Shown: positions 1-7,298 of the stretch, one piece after another | Layout of the letters: each line of letters starts with the position of its first letter | How positions within the stretch are numbered: the stretch's first letter is position 1 | Assembly: GCA_964613455.1 (NCBI GenBank) | Contig: CAZTGS010000009.1 | Location: forward strand, 1-43,084 | DNA: 43,084 nucleotides | Direction: 5' to 3' | Source of the DNA: SCGC-AAA076-P13 sp964613455 | GTDB lineage: Bacteria > Pseudomonadota > Gammaproteobacteria > Magnimaribacterales > D2472 | The notes under the pieces: model-generated | The model's database searches: none | Seen by the model: the letters and a program-made list of their open reading frames with translations, nothing else | Told to the model about the DNA's origin: nothing | Made by a program: the position numbers and the translations under genes

Positions 1-152
1 CAATTAACCTAGGTGATAATGAGGCTCAATACCTTATAACTTATACAAAGAGAAGTATCTCTGATTTAGTTAAGATCCTTGAGAGCCTAGATCAGCTCTC
101 AATGGAAATGAAACGTAAAATTACTATTCCGCTTATAAAAGAAAATATTTAG
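1..152 (+). CDS. hda: Hda-like DnaA regulatory inactivator, C-terminal end (partial)
   Basis: Only the last 49 codons are present (reading frame from base 3), ending at TAG 150-152. The peptide runs from about INLGDNEAQYLITY to RKITIPLIKENI. The spacing of an LxxYTKRSISDLxxILxxLDQLS helix followed by a basic RKITIPLIKE tail matches the end of Hda, the DnaA-related AAA+ protein that works with the DNA-loaded sliding clamp to promote ATP hydrolysis by DnaA. DnaA itself would carry a domain IV helix-turn-helix here, which is absent. The N-terminal clamp-binding motif and Walker motifs lie outside the window. The stop overlaps the convergent sppA stop by 4 bases. The identification rests on a short tail, so it is likely but not certain. 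Confidence 0.7.
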   Translation, partial: INLGDNEAQYLITYTKRSISDLVKILESLDQLSMEMKRKITIPLIKENI

Positions 153-1987
153 GTTTCACAGACAAAGCAATATAGAAGAACATCATTTTCTTTAGCTAGA
201 TCAAATATCTTTCCTTGCTCTTTTAAGATTTTATTAAGCATCTTTAACTCTGGACCTAAATCAATTTGAATATTCATATTCGAAATAAGACCATTTATAA
301 ATACATCAAAAGGATCTGCGTCTTTAACATAGGTTTTTATTTTATAGTCATCAATCTTAGCCATTTCAGCTATTGATATTATGGCATCATCAAGGCCGCC
401 AATTTTATCTATCAGTCCAAGTTCTAGGGCTTTATTTCCAGTCCAAATTCTTCCACCAGCAATCTTTAAGACATCTTCAAAAGCCATTTGTCTATTATTT
501 GCAACCTCGCTAACAAATTTCTTGTAAGCATGATCAAGAGATGATTGAAAATATTTGGTTACATGTTCAGGCATATCTTCTCTTGGATCCCACTCATCTG
601 CTTTAGTTTGGCTAGTTCCATCAACACTAATACCTGCCCATTCATATAAACCTTCAATAGTAGGAATTACTGAATAAGCTCCTATGGAGCCAGTCAATGT
701 TTCGCTCATTGCCCATATTTCATCTGAAGTTGTTGTCACTCCAACTCCTCCAGATGCAGCAATATTTCCCATAGACGATACTATTGGTCTTCCAGTTGAT
801 TTAAATTCTGCAAGTGCGTTGTTTATTAAATCGGTTGCATAGCCTGAACCACCTCCGCTATCTACCCTAACAATTAAAGCTTTAACATTTTTATTTTCTG
901 TAGCTTTTCTTATGTTGCTAATAATAGTATCTGAGCCAGCTACACCATAAGAAGATTCCCCACTCATAATGGTTCCTTCAACGTTAACAACTGCAATGAT
1001 ATTCTTAGATTTATTTTCTAGTTTATCTTCATTGATTTTTGAAAGGTAACTATAAATAGAAATAGAGTCAGGATATTGATATTTATCTTCTTCTTTATTT
1101 GGAAACTCTTTAAACATCCATGCTATCAATTCTTCTTCTGTCATTGCCATATCTACCAAACCTTGATTTAAGGCAAGCTCTGATAAAGTAGGAGTAAGCA
1201 GAGCTAAATCAAAGAAATTATCTCCATAGTTTTGAATTGTTCCATTTTGTAAGCTCCGTCCATCTTCAATCATAGATATCATTTTTTTCCATAAAGGATT
1301 GGCAAATTCATTCCACATTAACTTGTCTTCATCTGACATAGAATCTCTTGTATATGTCTCAGGACCTGATTTAAAATCACCAGCAGTAAAAACATGATAG
1401 TTTAATTTTATATTTTCATAGAATTCTTTGGAGTATTCTCTTTTCCTTGAAAAACCAAAAGCACTAACAGATCCAATAGTTTTATCTAGTATTACTTCAC
1501 TAGCTTGAGAGCCAATAAGGTAACCATAATTTGTATATGTTTCTGCATAAGAAATAACTCTTTTACCATTAACTTTAATTTTTTTAACAGCCTCAGCTAT
1601 CAATATTGCATCCGACCATCCCATAGCAAGTTCAGAAACATTAACATATATAGCTGCCAAGTTATTATCATTCGATGCAGCACTAAGTATTTCTAGCAAA
1701 TCTTTTATTTCATGTTGTTCAAAACTTGAATTTAAAGAAAGACCATTTAAAGAAAATGAGCTTGAAACACCTATTTCAGTATCAACTACAACACCAGTGG
1801 GTTTAAACCATAAAATTTTATTTTCGGTATCAATTTTTTCAGATCCGCTTAATATTGATCCAATTCCTCCTAAAATTGAAAAGGTTATAACAACGAGTAC
1901 TAATGCAGTTGCTCCATTAACTATAATTTTTCGAGTTGAAGTTAAAAAGCTATCTGCCTTTCCCCATATTGATTTTTTTTCAGTCAT
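149..1987 (-). CDS. sppA: Signal peptide peptidase SppA, 67K type (protease IV)
   Basis: Membrane-anchored serine protease that degrades signal peptides released into the inner membrane. At 612 residues it has the long double-domain form of E. coli SppA (618). A single membrane segment lies at about residues 22-47, after a short basic N-terminus. The general-base lysine is Lys206 in TAGDFKSGPE and the nucleophile is Ser412 in SMGNIAASGG, with one catalytic residue in each repeat as in the family. The Ser/Lys dyad therefore looks intact. The start is supported by AAGGAAAATA just upstream of ATG and by a promoter-like pair further up (TTGTCC, 16 bp, TATAAA). The C-terminus ends LLYCFVCET, and its stop overlaps that of the convergent hda. 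Function is well supported by family. Confidence 0.93.
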   Translation of the reverse strand: MTEKKSIWGKADSFLTSTRKIIVNGATALVLVVITFSILGGIGSILSGSEKIDTENKILWFKPTGVVVDTEIGVSSSFSLNGLSLNSSFEQHEIKDLLEILSAASNDNNLAAIYVNVSELAMGWSDAILIAEAVKKIKVNGKRVISYAETYTNYGYLIGSQASEVILDKTIGSVSAFGFSRKREYSKEFYENIKLNYHVFTAGDFKSGPETYTRDSMSDEDKLMWNEFANPLWKKMISMIEDGRSLQNGTIQNYGDNFFDLALLTPTLSELALNQGLVDMAMTEEELIAWMFKEFPNKEEDKYQYPDSISIYSYLSKINEDKLENKSKNIIAVVNVEGTIMSGESSYGVAGSDTIISNIRKATENKNVKALIVRVDSGGGSGYATDLINNALAEFKSTGRPIVSSMGNIAASGGVGVTTTSDEIWAMSETLTGSIGAYSVIPTIEGLYEWAGISVDGTSQTKADEWDPREDMPEHVTKYFQSSLDHAYKKFVSEVANNRQMAFEDVLKIAGGRIWTGNKALELGLIDKIGGLDDAIISIAEMAKIDDYKIKTYVKDADPFDVFINGLISNMNIQIDLGPELKMLNKILKEQGKIFDLAKENDVLLYCFVCET

Positions 1988-2002
1988 TATTTTCCTTCTT
2001 TA

Positions 2003-2030
2003 TTTATAGAGCGATGATAGAGCAGGACAA
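2003..2030 (-). promoter_or_regulatory. Candidate sigma70 promoter for sppA
   Basis: Read on the minus strand, TTGTCC (2025-2030) is followed after 16 bp by TATAAA (2003-2008), 4/6 and 5/6 matches to the consensus boxes. The boxes end 15 bp before the sppA ATG, leaving room for a short leader with the AAGGA ribosome site. It sits just past the hairpin that ends the upstream wrbA-DUF2069 unit, which fits a fresh initiation point. Confidence 0.4.
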
Positions 2031-2032
2031 TT

Positions 2033-2054
2033 AAAATGTAAAGTAAGCTTTACA
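2033..2054 (-). terminator. Possible intrinsic terminator of the wrbA-DUF2069 unit
   Basis: On the minus strand a 7-bp stem, TGTAAAG / CTTTACA with a 4-nt loop, spans 2037-2054 and is followed by TTTT (2033-2036). The DUF2069 stop codon is inside the stem. The stem is A+T-rich, so it would be weak, but it is correctly placed between the end of one unit and the sppA promoter. Confidence 0.4.
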
Positions 2055-2391
2055 CATTATTTCTAATTGTTTTTGGTCCATACATGCAATGTATAAAAAA
2101 TAAAACAATTAAAATTAATTCAATTAGATCATAAAAATATGGCATCCTTGGCATAACTCCAAAGACGTTAACTGAAGCAGGCATGAAATATATTAAGAGA
2201 ATAAAGCAAAAGCTTTGATAGGATTTTATTGAATAATTATTTGCAAAGAAATAAAAAATAACAAAAGGGAGAGACCAAATTACAAAAGTAATGATATCAG
2301 TCCTTCCATCTAAAACTGTTAGTAGTTTTACTAATATTAAAAGCAATATGAAAGCATTAGTTACTAATTTAAGATTACTAAGATTAAACAT
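2050..2391 (-). CDS. DUF2069 small integral membrane protein
   Basis: A 113-residue protein with four hydrophobic segments (about residues 8-26, 33-50, 58-76 and 86-106) and a short basic end (PKTIRNNV). The pattern SYQSFCFILLIYF followed by YDLIELILIVLFFIHCMYG fits the DUF2069 family, small inner-membrane proteins of unknown function in gammaproteobacteria. Its gene follows wrbA on the same strand, overlapping it by 8 bases, so the two are almost certainly translated from one mRNA. From memory, wrbA and DUF2069 genes are also close together in pseudomonads. No catalytic residues are visible and no function can be assigned. Confidence 0.75.
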   Translation of the reverse strand: MFNLSNLKLVTNAFILLLILVKLLTVLDGRTDIITFVIWSLPFVIFYFFANNYSIKSYQSFCFILLIYFMPASVNVFGVMPRMPYFYDLIELILIVLFFIHCMYGPKTIRNNV

Positions 2392-2980
2392 CTAGTTTTT
2401 TTATTAAAGAAGCTAGTCTTGATCCTGTCTTTTTTGAAATTTCATATTCGTCTGGAGTTAATGTATTGGCATTATTAAAACTTTCTACATGACTTGGTCC
2501 GTAGGGTGTTCCGCCCGACTTAGTTTCTCCAAGTTCTTTGATAGAGTAGGGTGATCCATGAACTATCATTCCGTGATGAAGCATATAAGTTAAAAGATTA
2601 AATAATGTTGTTTCTTGACCGCCGTGCATAGAGCCAGTTGAGGTAAAGGCTATTCCAGGAATATCTTCAAGAGCGTTTGTAGCCCACAGGTCTCCGGTAG
2701 CATCTAAAAAATGTTTTAAGGGTGAGGCCATAGAACCAAACCTAGTTGGAGAACCTAAGGCAAGACCGCTGCAGTTAATTAAATCTTCTTTCGTACAATA
2801 AATTTCATCTTTTGATGGAATCTCTGATTCAGTTTTTTCAGTTACTGCAGAAACCTTAGCTACTGTTCTAATTTTTACTTTAATACCTTCAGACTCTGCC
2901 CCGTCAGCAATAGCATGGGCTATATTTCTTACAGATCCACCTGCAGAATAAAAGAGAATTAGTAAATATTTATTTTCCAT
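2384..2980 (-). CDS. wrbA: NAD(P)H:quinone oxidoreductase WrbA
   Basis: A flavodoxin-like FMN enzyme that reduces quinones by two electrons, limiting semiquinone and radical formation in the cytoplasm. The 198-residue length is normal. The FMN phosphate loop is FYSAGGSVRNIA near residues 11-22. The conserved LALGSPTRFGSMASPLKHFLDATG block (about 72-95), the FTSTGSMHGGQETT block (about 111-124) and the late GGTPYGPSHVE segment are all characteristic of WrbA rather than ordinary flavodoxins. It heads a two-gene unit with the DUF2069 gene. Only 16 bp separate its ATG from that of the divergent thioredoxin-like gene, so the two promoters must overlap or lie inside coding sequence. Confidence 0.95.
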   Translation of the reverse strand: MENKYLLILFYSAGGSVRNIAHAIADGAESEGIKVKIRTVAKVSAVTEKTESEIPSKDEIYCTKEDLINCSGLALGSPTRFGSMASPLKHFLDATGDLWATNALEDIPGIAFTSTGSMHGGQETTLFNLLTYMLHHGMIVHGSPYSIKELGETKSGGTPYGPSHVESFNNANTLTPDEYEISKKTGSRLASLIKKLDV

Positions 2981-2996
2981 ATGTATGATTTAGCCT

Positions 2997-3461
2997 ATGA
3001 TGTCATTCATGAACAATAAAATTATAACCTTCTTATGCCTTTTCACATTATTTGCATGTCAAAAAAATGATATTGAAGTATTTAATGGTTCTGATACGTC
3101 CATAAGTAAATTGCAAGGTCAGTGGATTGTCGTAAATTACTGGGCGGACTGGTGTGCTCCATGTATTAAGGAAATACCTGAGCTTGTAGAATTTGCAAAT
3201 GAAAATTCAGACATTCTTGTCTACGCATATAATTTTGATGAGCTTGATGCTGATGATTTAGAGCCAATAGCTAAAAAATTTAAAGTTGATGTTCCTTCTT
3301 TAATTTCTCATCCAAGAGAGATATGGGGAATTGAAACTCCTCCAGCCGTTCCAGCAACTTTTTTTATTAATCCCGAAGGTGTTCTTGTTAAGTCTTTTTT
3401 TAGACCGCAAACCAAAGATACGTTAAATACTATCTTGAGCACTCTCAAAGAGGAAGTTTAG
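2997..3461 (+). CDS. TlpA/ResA-like thioredoxin-fold lipoprotein
   Basis: A 154-residue predicted lipoprotein. Residues 1-21 form a signal sequence ending in the lipobox LFAC, so Cys21 would be lipidated. The mature part is a thioredoxin fold with the redox motif WCAPC (about residues 52-56) inside VVNYWADWCAPCIKEIP, and the cis-proline loop near PPAVPATFFINPEG. Such proteins act as periplasmic disulfide reductases, for example in cytochrome c maturation or protein repair; the actual partner cannot be read here. In-frame ATGs also occur at codons 2 and 5, and no clear ribosome site picks between them. The last 39 bases overlap the convergent M23 peptidase gene. Confidence 0.85.
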   Translation: MMSFMNNKIITFLCLFTLFACQKNDIEVFNGSDTSISKLQGQWIVVNYWADWCAPCIKEIPELVEFANENSDILVYAYNFDELDADDLEPIAKKFKVDVPSLISHPREIWGIETPPAVPATFFINPEGVLVKSFFRPQTKDTLNTILSTLKEEV

Positions 3462-4241
3462 ATAATCCTCTTTTAATAATGACTCTGGATTAATTCTTAC
3501 TTTATTAAGATAGACTGACCAATGAAGGTGAGGTCCAGTAACTCTTCCAGTAGAACCAACAGAACCAATCATATCTCCTTGTTTAACAATGTCACCTTTT
3601 TTTACAAAAACCTCTGACATATGACTATATGATGATAAAAGGCCTTGGCCGTGATCAATAATAGTGAAGTTACCAGAATAAAAAAAGTCTCCAACAAGTA
3701 TTATTTTTCCTGAATTGGGTGCTATTATCTTAGTCCCCTCGGCAGCTGCAATATCAAGAGCTAGGTGAGGTGATCTGGATTTTTCATTGATAAATCTTTG
3801 TTTTCCATATCTGCTTGAGATAATCCCATCTAAAGGTTTAATAAATTTGAGTGAGGGTATATTGCTCTTTGTATAGGTATTGATCGCATCTTTTATTAAT
3901 AAAGACTCCTTGTAAGCTCGCTCTGAATCTTCCTTGCTAAGGGTAACCATTGAATCGTTGGTTATAGTTATTCTTGATTCACCAAAATCTTTCTTGCTGA
4001 TTTTAATAGAATATTTTTTAATATTAATTACAGTATCTTGTTTTACGAAAGGAATAGGCACTATTAAATATTTTATATTTTTAGAGTTAATTATTAATTG
4101 TTGAGTCTCATAAATGCTCGAATCATCTTTTATCTCTATAGCAATAATTTCTCCTGGAACGCCAACAATCTCACTTTTGATATGAGCAGGAAAGAGAACG
4201 AATAAAAATAGTAATAGATATAGAATATTATTTTGAATCAT
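3423..4241 (-). CDS. M23-family murein endopeptidase (LytM domain), secreted
   Basis: A 272-residue protein with a signal peptide (MIQNNILYLLLFLFVLFPAHIKS) and a C-terminal M23 domain. The zinc site shows as HLALD (HxxxD, near residue 155), an SYSHM motif, and HLHW (HxH, near 240). Family members cut peptide cross-links in peptidoglycan, so the site is the periplasm. The segment between signal peptide and catalytic domain (about residues 25-130) is beta-rich and resembles the extra domain of other gammaproteobacterial M23 proteins encoded beside xseA. Its start overlaps the end of xseA by 14 bases, so it is translated from the same mRNA. The 3' end overlaps the opposite-strand thioredoxin-like gene by 39 bases. 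Confidence 0.88.
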   Translation of the reverse strand: MIQNNILYLLLFLFVLFPAHIKSEIVGVPGEIIAIEIKDDSSIYETQQLIINSKNIKYLIVPIPFVKQDTVINIKKYSIKISKKDFGESRITITNDSMVTLSKEDSERAYKESLLIKDAINTYTKSNIPSLKFIKPLDGIISSRYGKQRFINEKSRSPHLALDIAAAEGTKIIAPNSGKIILVGDFFYSGNFTIIDHGQGLLSSYSHMSEVFVKKGDIVKQGDMIGSVGSTGRVTGPHLHWSVYLNKVRINPESLLKEDYLNFLFESAQDSI

Positions 4242-5595
4242 TACTTTTTACTTCAATATCTATAAATCCATTGCTTAAACGAGCAGAAAGCTCTTCACCA
4301 ATCAATACATCTGTATTAGATTTTATGGCATGACCATCTTTATTCTGAATTATTGAATAACCACGATCAAGAATAGAAAGTGGATTTAGTATTGTTAAAT
4401 TTTTATTAAATTCTTTAAGTTTGTTTTGATTTATAAAGACTTTATTTTGAATATCTTTATCAAGTATCTTTCTAATATTTATAATTCTTGATTTAAGTTC
4501 CTGAAAAAGAGATTTAGGACTTCTTTCCATTAATCTAGAAATAATAATCTTAAGTGCCTGAGAGTTTTTTGAATAATTCAGTTCAATTTTTTGTTTTAGC
4601 CTAAGTTCATAACTATCTAGTTTTTGACTTTGCTCTCTTAAAATAACTAGAGGGCTTTTAATATTTGTTCTTAAAGAATTAAGATGATATCTCTTTGTTT
4701 TAAAAGCTAATCGTATTGTTTTGATCAAATCATCATTTAATTCTTTAAGTTTATCTTTTACTTGATAGGCGAACTCAGTAACTAGCTCCCCTGAGGCTGT
4801 TGGAGTTGGTGCTCGCATATCAGCAACAAAGTCACAAATAGTAAAGTCTATTTCATGACCAACTCCTGATATTGAAGGAATAGGGAAGGATGCAATTTCT
4901 CTTGCAAGCTCTTCATTGTTAAAACACCATAAGTCTTCAATCGACCCACCACCTCTTGCTAAAATAACCACATCTATTTTGTTATTCGAATTTTCCTCAT
5001 TAAATTCCACAATTCTATTTAAAGCTTTAATAATAGTTCTTGGTGCATTATCTCCCTGAACCACGGCAGGACTTATAGAGACTTGAGCAGAGGGTGCTCT
5101 TCTCTGGATGGTGCTTAATATATCTTGAAAAGCTGCGGTGGATGCAGAGGTTACAACTCCAATGTGTTTAGGAGATTTTGGGAGCGATAACTTATTATCA
5201 AAACTAAACAAACCCTCGCTATCTAATTTCTTTTTTAAATCCTCAAACTGTTGCATTAAATTCCCTGAACCCGCCTGTTCAATTGATTTAACCATCAACT
5301 GATAGCGTCCTGTAGCTGGGTAAATACTTACTTGTCCTTTAAGAATACATTTATCTCCATTTTCAGGATTGAAGTTAAGTTTACTTGCTTGAGATCTCCA
5401 CATAGCACATCCAATGGCTCCATCCTCATCTTTTAATGTGAAATATATATGTCCTGAACTAGGCCTAGACATATTAGAAATTTCTCCAACAACTGAAATA
5501 TTGTTAAAGGTATTTTCTAATAAATATTTAGCAGATCTGTTTAACTCTCCAACGGAGATTATTTCTTTATTCTGCTCTACAATGTCTTCGTTCAT
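4228..5595 (-). CDS. xseA: Exodeoxyribonuclease VII large subunit
   Basis: Large subunit of the single-strand exonuclease that cuts DNA bidirectionally into oligonucleotides; it needs the small subunit XseB, which is not in this window. An N-terminal OB-fold (ISNMSRPSSGHIYFTLKDE, then GQVSIYPATGRYQL) is followed by the catalytic core (IGVVTSASTAAFQD, VVILARGGGSIEDLWCFNNE, SGVGHEIDFTICDFVADMRAPTPT) and a long helical C-terminal region. The open frame extends two codons up to a TTG, but I take the ATG at 5595 (455 residues). A promoter-like pair upstream places the transcript start at about this ATG, and no ribosome site is visible. Head-to-head with the DMT transporter gene. Confidence 0.93.
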   Translation of the reverse strand: MNEDIVEQNKEIISVGELNRSAKYLLENTFNNISVVGEISNMSRPSSGHIYFTLKDEDGAIGCAMWRSQASKLNFNPENGDKCILKGQVSIYPATGRYQLMVKSIEQAGSGNLMQQFEDLKKKLDSEGLFSFDNKLSLPKSPKHIGVVTSASTAAFQDILSTIQRRAPSAQVSISPAVVQGDNAPRTIIKALNRIVEFNEENSNNKIDVVILARGGGSIEDLWCFNNEELAREIASFPIPSISGVGHEIDFTICDFVADMRAPTPTASGELVTEFAYQVKDKLKELNDDLIKTIRLAFKTKRYHLNSLRTNIKSPLVILREQSQKLDSYELRLKQKIELNYSKNSQALKIIISRLMERSPKSLFQELKSRIINIRKILDKDIQNKVFINQNKLKEFNKNLTILNPLSILDRGYSIIQNKDGHAIKSNTDVLIGEELSARLSNGFIDIEVKSNDSK

Positions 5596-5601
5596 ATTCA
5601 A

Positions 5602-5630
5602 AGTATAACTTCATGACTCATAATTTTCAG
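5602..5630 (-). promoter_or_regulatory. Candidate promoter for xseA giving a leaderless mRNA
   Basis: On the minus strand, CTGAAA (5625-5630) and TATACT (5602-5607) are 17 bp apart, matching 4/6 and 5/6 of the sigma70 boxes. Only six bases separate the -10 box from the xseA ATG, so initiation at the usual distance would start on or beside the A of ATG. The -35 box lies inside the divergent transporter's coding sequence. Confidence 0.42.
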
Positions 5631-6509
5631 CGTTCAAATTACTTTCTTTTTATAGCAACAGGAGCCATGTTAATTGGGTTTGCACCGATATTTGTAAAGT
5701 GGAGCGAGTTATCATCATCAGCCATTTCATTTTATAGAATGTTTCTAGCCTTGCCGTTTCTAATTCTTCTTAATTATATTTTGAATAAAAAAATATTATT
5801 CAAAGTAATCAACAAAAAGACTATCTTATACACAGCTCTTGCCTCACTCGCATTTACAACTGATTTAACATTGTGGCATTACAGTATGCGAATAACGTCG
5901 GTATCTAATGCAACAATAATCGTTAATTCAGCTCCTATCTTTGTGGCAATCTTGTCCTTTATTTTTTTCAAAGAAAAACTTTCTAAAGAATTTGTTGTTT
6001 CTTTTTTTGTAACCTATATTGGGATAGTTGGTTTAATTTATTATTCTAATAATTACATAAATGGAAAAGTTTTAGGTGATATTTTATGTATGATCGCAGC
6101 TCTCTTTTACGGCATATATCTTCTAGTAATATCTCGACTTGGGAAGGAAAATTCACTGAACATAATTTTTTATACTACTTTTTTTTGTTGTATATTTTCT
6201 TCAATCTTAATGGTGATTGAGGGAGGCAATATGCTCCCAACATCACATTTTGAATGGATTAATATTTTTCTTTTAGCTGTTCTTTGTCAGATAGGCGGTC
6301 AATATTTGATCACGCATGGAATAGGGAATATTTCTGCCTCTGAAGGCTCCATTGGATTACTAATGCAACCCATTACGGCAACAGTTCTCGCAGCCTTTAT
6401 ATTTGGCGAAATACTCAACATTACACAAATATTTTTTGTTTTCGTAGCTTTGCTTGGAATATATTTAGCAAGAACAAGCATCCCAATAAAAAATATAGAA
6501 GAAAACTAA
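5613..6509 (+). CDS. EamA/DMT-superfamily drug/metabolite transporter
   Basis: A 298-residue inner-membrane protein with about ten hydrophobic segments arranged as two EamA repeats (roughly residues 10-145 and 155-290). Diagnostic stretches are IGFAPIFVKWSE with SSSAISFYRMFLALPFL in the first half, SNATIIVNSAPIFVAILSFIFFKEKL at the end of the first repeat, and SEGSIGLLMQPITATVLAAFIFGE in the second. The family exports or imports small metabolites such as amino acids; the substrate cannot be read from sequence. The ATG lies only 17 bp from the xseA ATG on the other strand and no ribosome site is obvious. Downstream are a weak hairpin and tRNA-Val. Confidence 0.88.
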   Translation: MTHNFQRSNYFLFIATGAMLIGFAPIFVKWSELSSSAISFYRMFLALPFLILLNYILNKKILFKVINKKTILYTALASLAFTTDLTLWHYSMRITSVSNATIIVNSAPIFVAILSFIFFKEKLSKEFVVSFFVTYIGIVGLIYYSNNYINGKVLGDILCMIAALFYGIYLLVISRLGKENSLNIIFYTTFFCCIFSSILMVIEGGNMLPTSHFEWINIFLLAVLCQIGGQYLITHGIGNISASEGSIGLLMQPITATVLAAFIFGEILNITQIFFVFVALLGIYLARTSIPIKNIEEN

Positions 6510-6516
6510 TTTTTGT

Positions 6517-6533
6517 AAATCTAGTATAGATTT
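6517..6533 (+). terminator. Short hairpin after the DMT transporter gene, possible weak terminator
   Basis: AAATCTA, loop GTA, TAGATTT form a perfect 7-bp stem 8 bases past the transporter stop codon. No T-run follows it, so it is not a standard intrinsic terminator. It may be a 3'-end stabiliser or nothing. Confidence 0.25.
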
Positions 6534-6612
6534 GACTCAAAAATAATTGTAGCCACCACTAAATCAAATTGATAGAATGCGCATGTTGGAATGTTTAGAC
6601 ATCCCATCATTG

Positions 6613-6689
6613 GGGTGATTAGCTCAGTTTGGTAGAGCATCTCGTTTACACCGAGAGGGTCGGCAGTTCGAACCTGTCATCACCCACCA
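6613..6689 (+). tRNA. tRNA-Val(TAC)
   Basis: A complete cloverleaf. The acceptor GGGTGAT pairs with ATCACCC, followed by discriminator A and an encoded CCA. The anticodon loop TTTACAC, flanked by the TCTCG/CGAGA stem, gives anticodon TAC (valine). The T arm carries GTTCGAACC. It is followed 55 nt later by tRNA-Asp. About 35 bases upstream, TAGAAT (6573-6578) followed by GCGC could be a -10 box with the G+C-rich discriminator typical of growth-controlled stable RNA genes. Confidence 0.97.
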
Positions 6690-6698
6690 TTTTTTGGG

Positions 6699-6726
6699 TT
6701 GCACTTTTATCTAAAATAGATATTAT
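6699..6726 (+). promoter_or_regulatory. Possible promoter for tRNA-Asp and the DUF4149 gene
   Basis: TTGCAC (6699-6704) and TATTAT (6721-6726) are 16 bp apart; the -10 box is a 5/6 match and the -35 only 3/6. It would start transcription about 12 bases before tRNA-Asp. Read-through from tRNA-Val is an alternative, as no clear terminator separates the two tRNAs. Confidence 0.33.
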
Positions 6727-6744
6727 TCAATCCAACGGTTTAGT

Positions 6745-6819
6745 GGTCTGGTAGTTAAACGGTTATAATTCCGCCCTGTCACGGCGGTGTTCGGGGTTCG
6801 ATTCCCCGTCAGACCGCCA
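6745..6819 (+). tRNA. tRNA-Asp(GTC)
   Basis: The acceptor GGTCTGG pairs with TCAGACC (one G-T pair), followed by discriminator G and encoded CCA. The CCGCC/GGCGG stem encloses the loop CTGTCAC, giving anticodon GTC (aspartate). The T arm is CGGGG-TTCGATT-CCCCG. The ATG of the next protein gene lies only 7 bases past the CCA. Confidence 0.96.
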
Positions 6820-6826
6820 CTTAATT

Positions 6827-7234
6827 ATGAATATAGTCACTTTAAGCCTTTTAATATTATGTTACTCCTTGGTTCTTGGGATTATATTTGCTCAAGTTTT
6901 GTTAACAGCCCCAGTTGTATTTAAAGTTCTAGATAATCAAAATGCATCATTATTTTTAAGGAAGATTTTTCCAAGGTACTATCTTCTCCTCTTATTAATA
7001 ACTTTAATCGCTTTACTTATCTCTTACTTATTTTTTAGCGTAGCAGATGTATATTTTGCATTAGTTGCTGTCTGCTTCTCATTTTTAGGATATATCATTA
7101 TTCCTCTCACAAATTCGGCAAGAGATAGAGGTTGGGATAAAACATTTAAAGGTCTCCATAACCTAAGCGTTTTTAATACTTTTGTTATTTTACTAATTGC
7201 TATCACTCAGATAGTTAGAACTTCTTATTTATAA
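6827..7234 (+). CDS. DUF4149 (TMEM205-like) membrane protein
   Basis: A 135-residue protein with four membrane segments (about residues 5-30, 49-70, 73-92 and 113-133). Features of the DUF4149/TMEM205-like family are a first helix followed by AQVLLTAPVVFKVLDNQNASLFLRKIF, then RYY, and a late RDRGWDKTFKGLHNLSVFNTF. The role of the bacterial proteins is unknown. The ATG begins 7 bases after tRNA-Asp, with no room for a ribosome site other than tRNA sequence, so it is probably expressed from the tRNA transcript after 3' processing. The next gene, htpG, has its own clear ribosome site 64 bp downstream. Confidence 0.75.
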   Translation: MNIVTLSLLILCYSLVLGIIFAQVLLTAPVVFKVLDNQNASLFLRKIFPRYYLLLLLITLIALLISYLFFSVADVYFALVAVCFSFLGYIIIPLTNSARDRGWDKTFKGLHNLSVFNTFVILLIAITQIVRTSYL

Positions 7235-7298
7235 AACACTTAACTCTTGAATTTACTCAATTCATTACTACTAATAGGATAAGGGGAACTTATATATT

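Noticed and set aside
7246..7275. Possible sigma32 promoter before htpG (CTTGAA at 7246-7251)
   Set aside because: The -35-like CTTGAA is good, but no CCCCAT-like -10 box occurs at 13-17 bp, so I do not call a heat-shock promoter.
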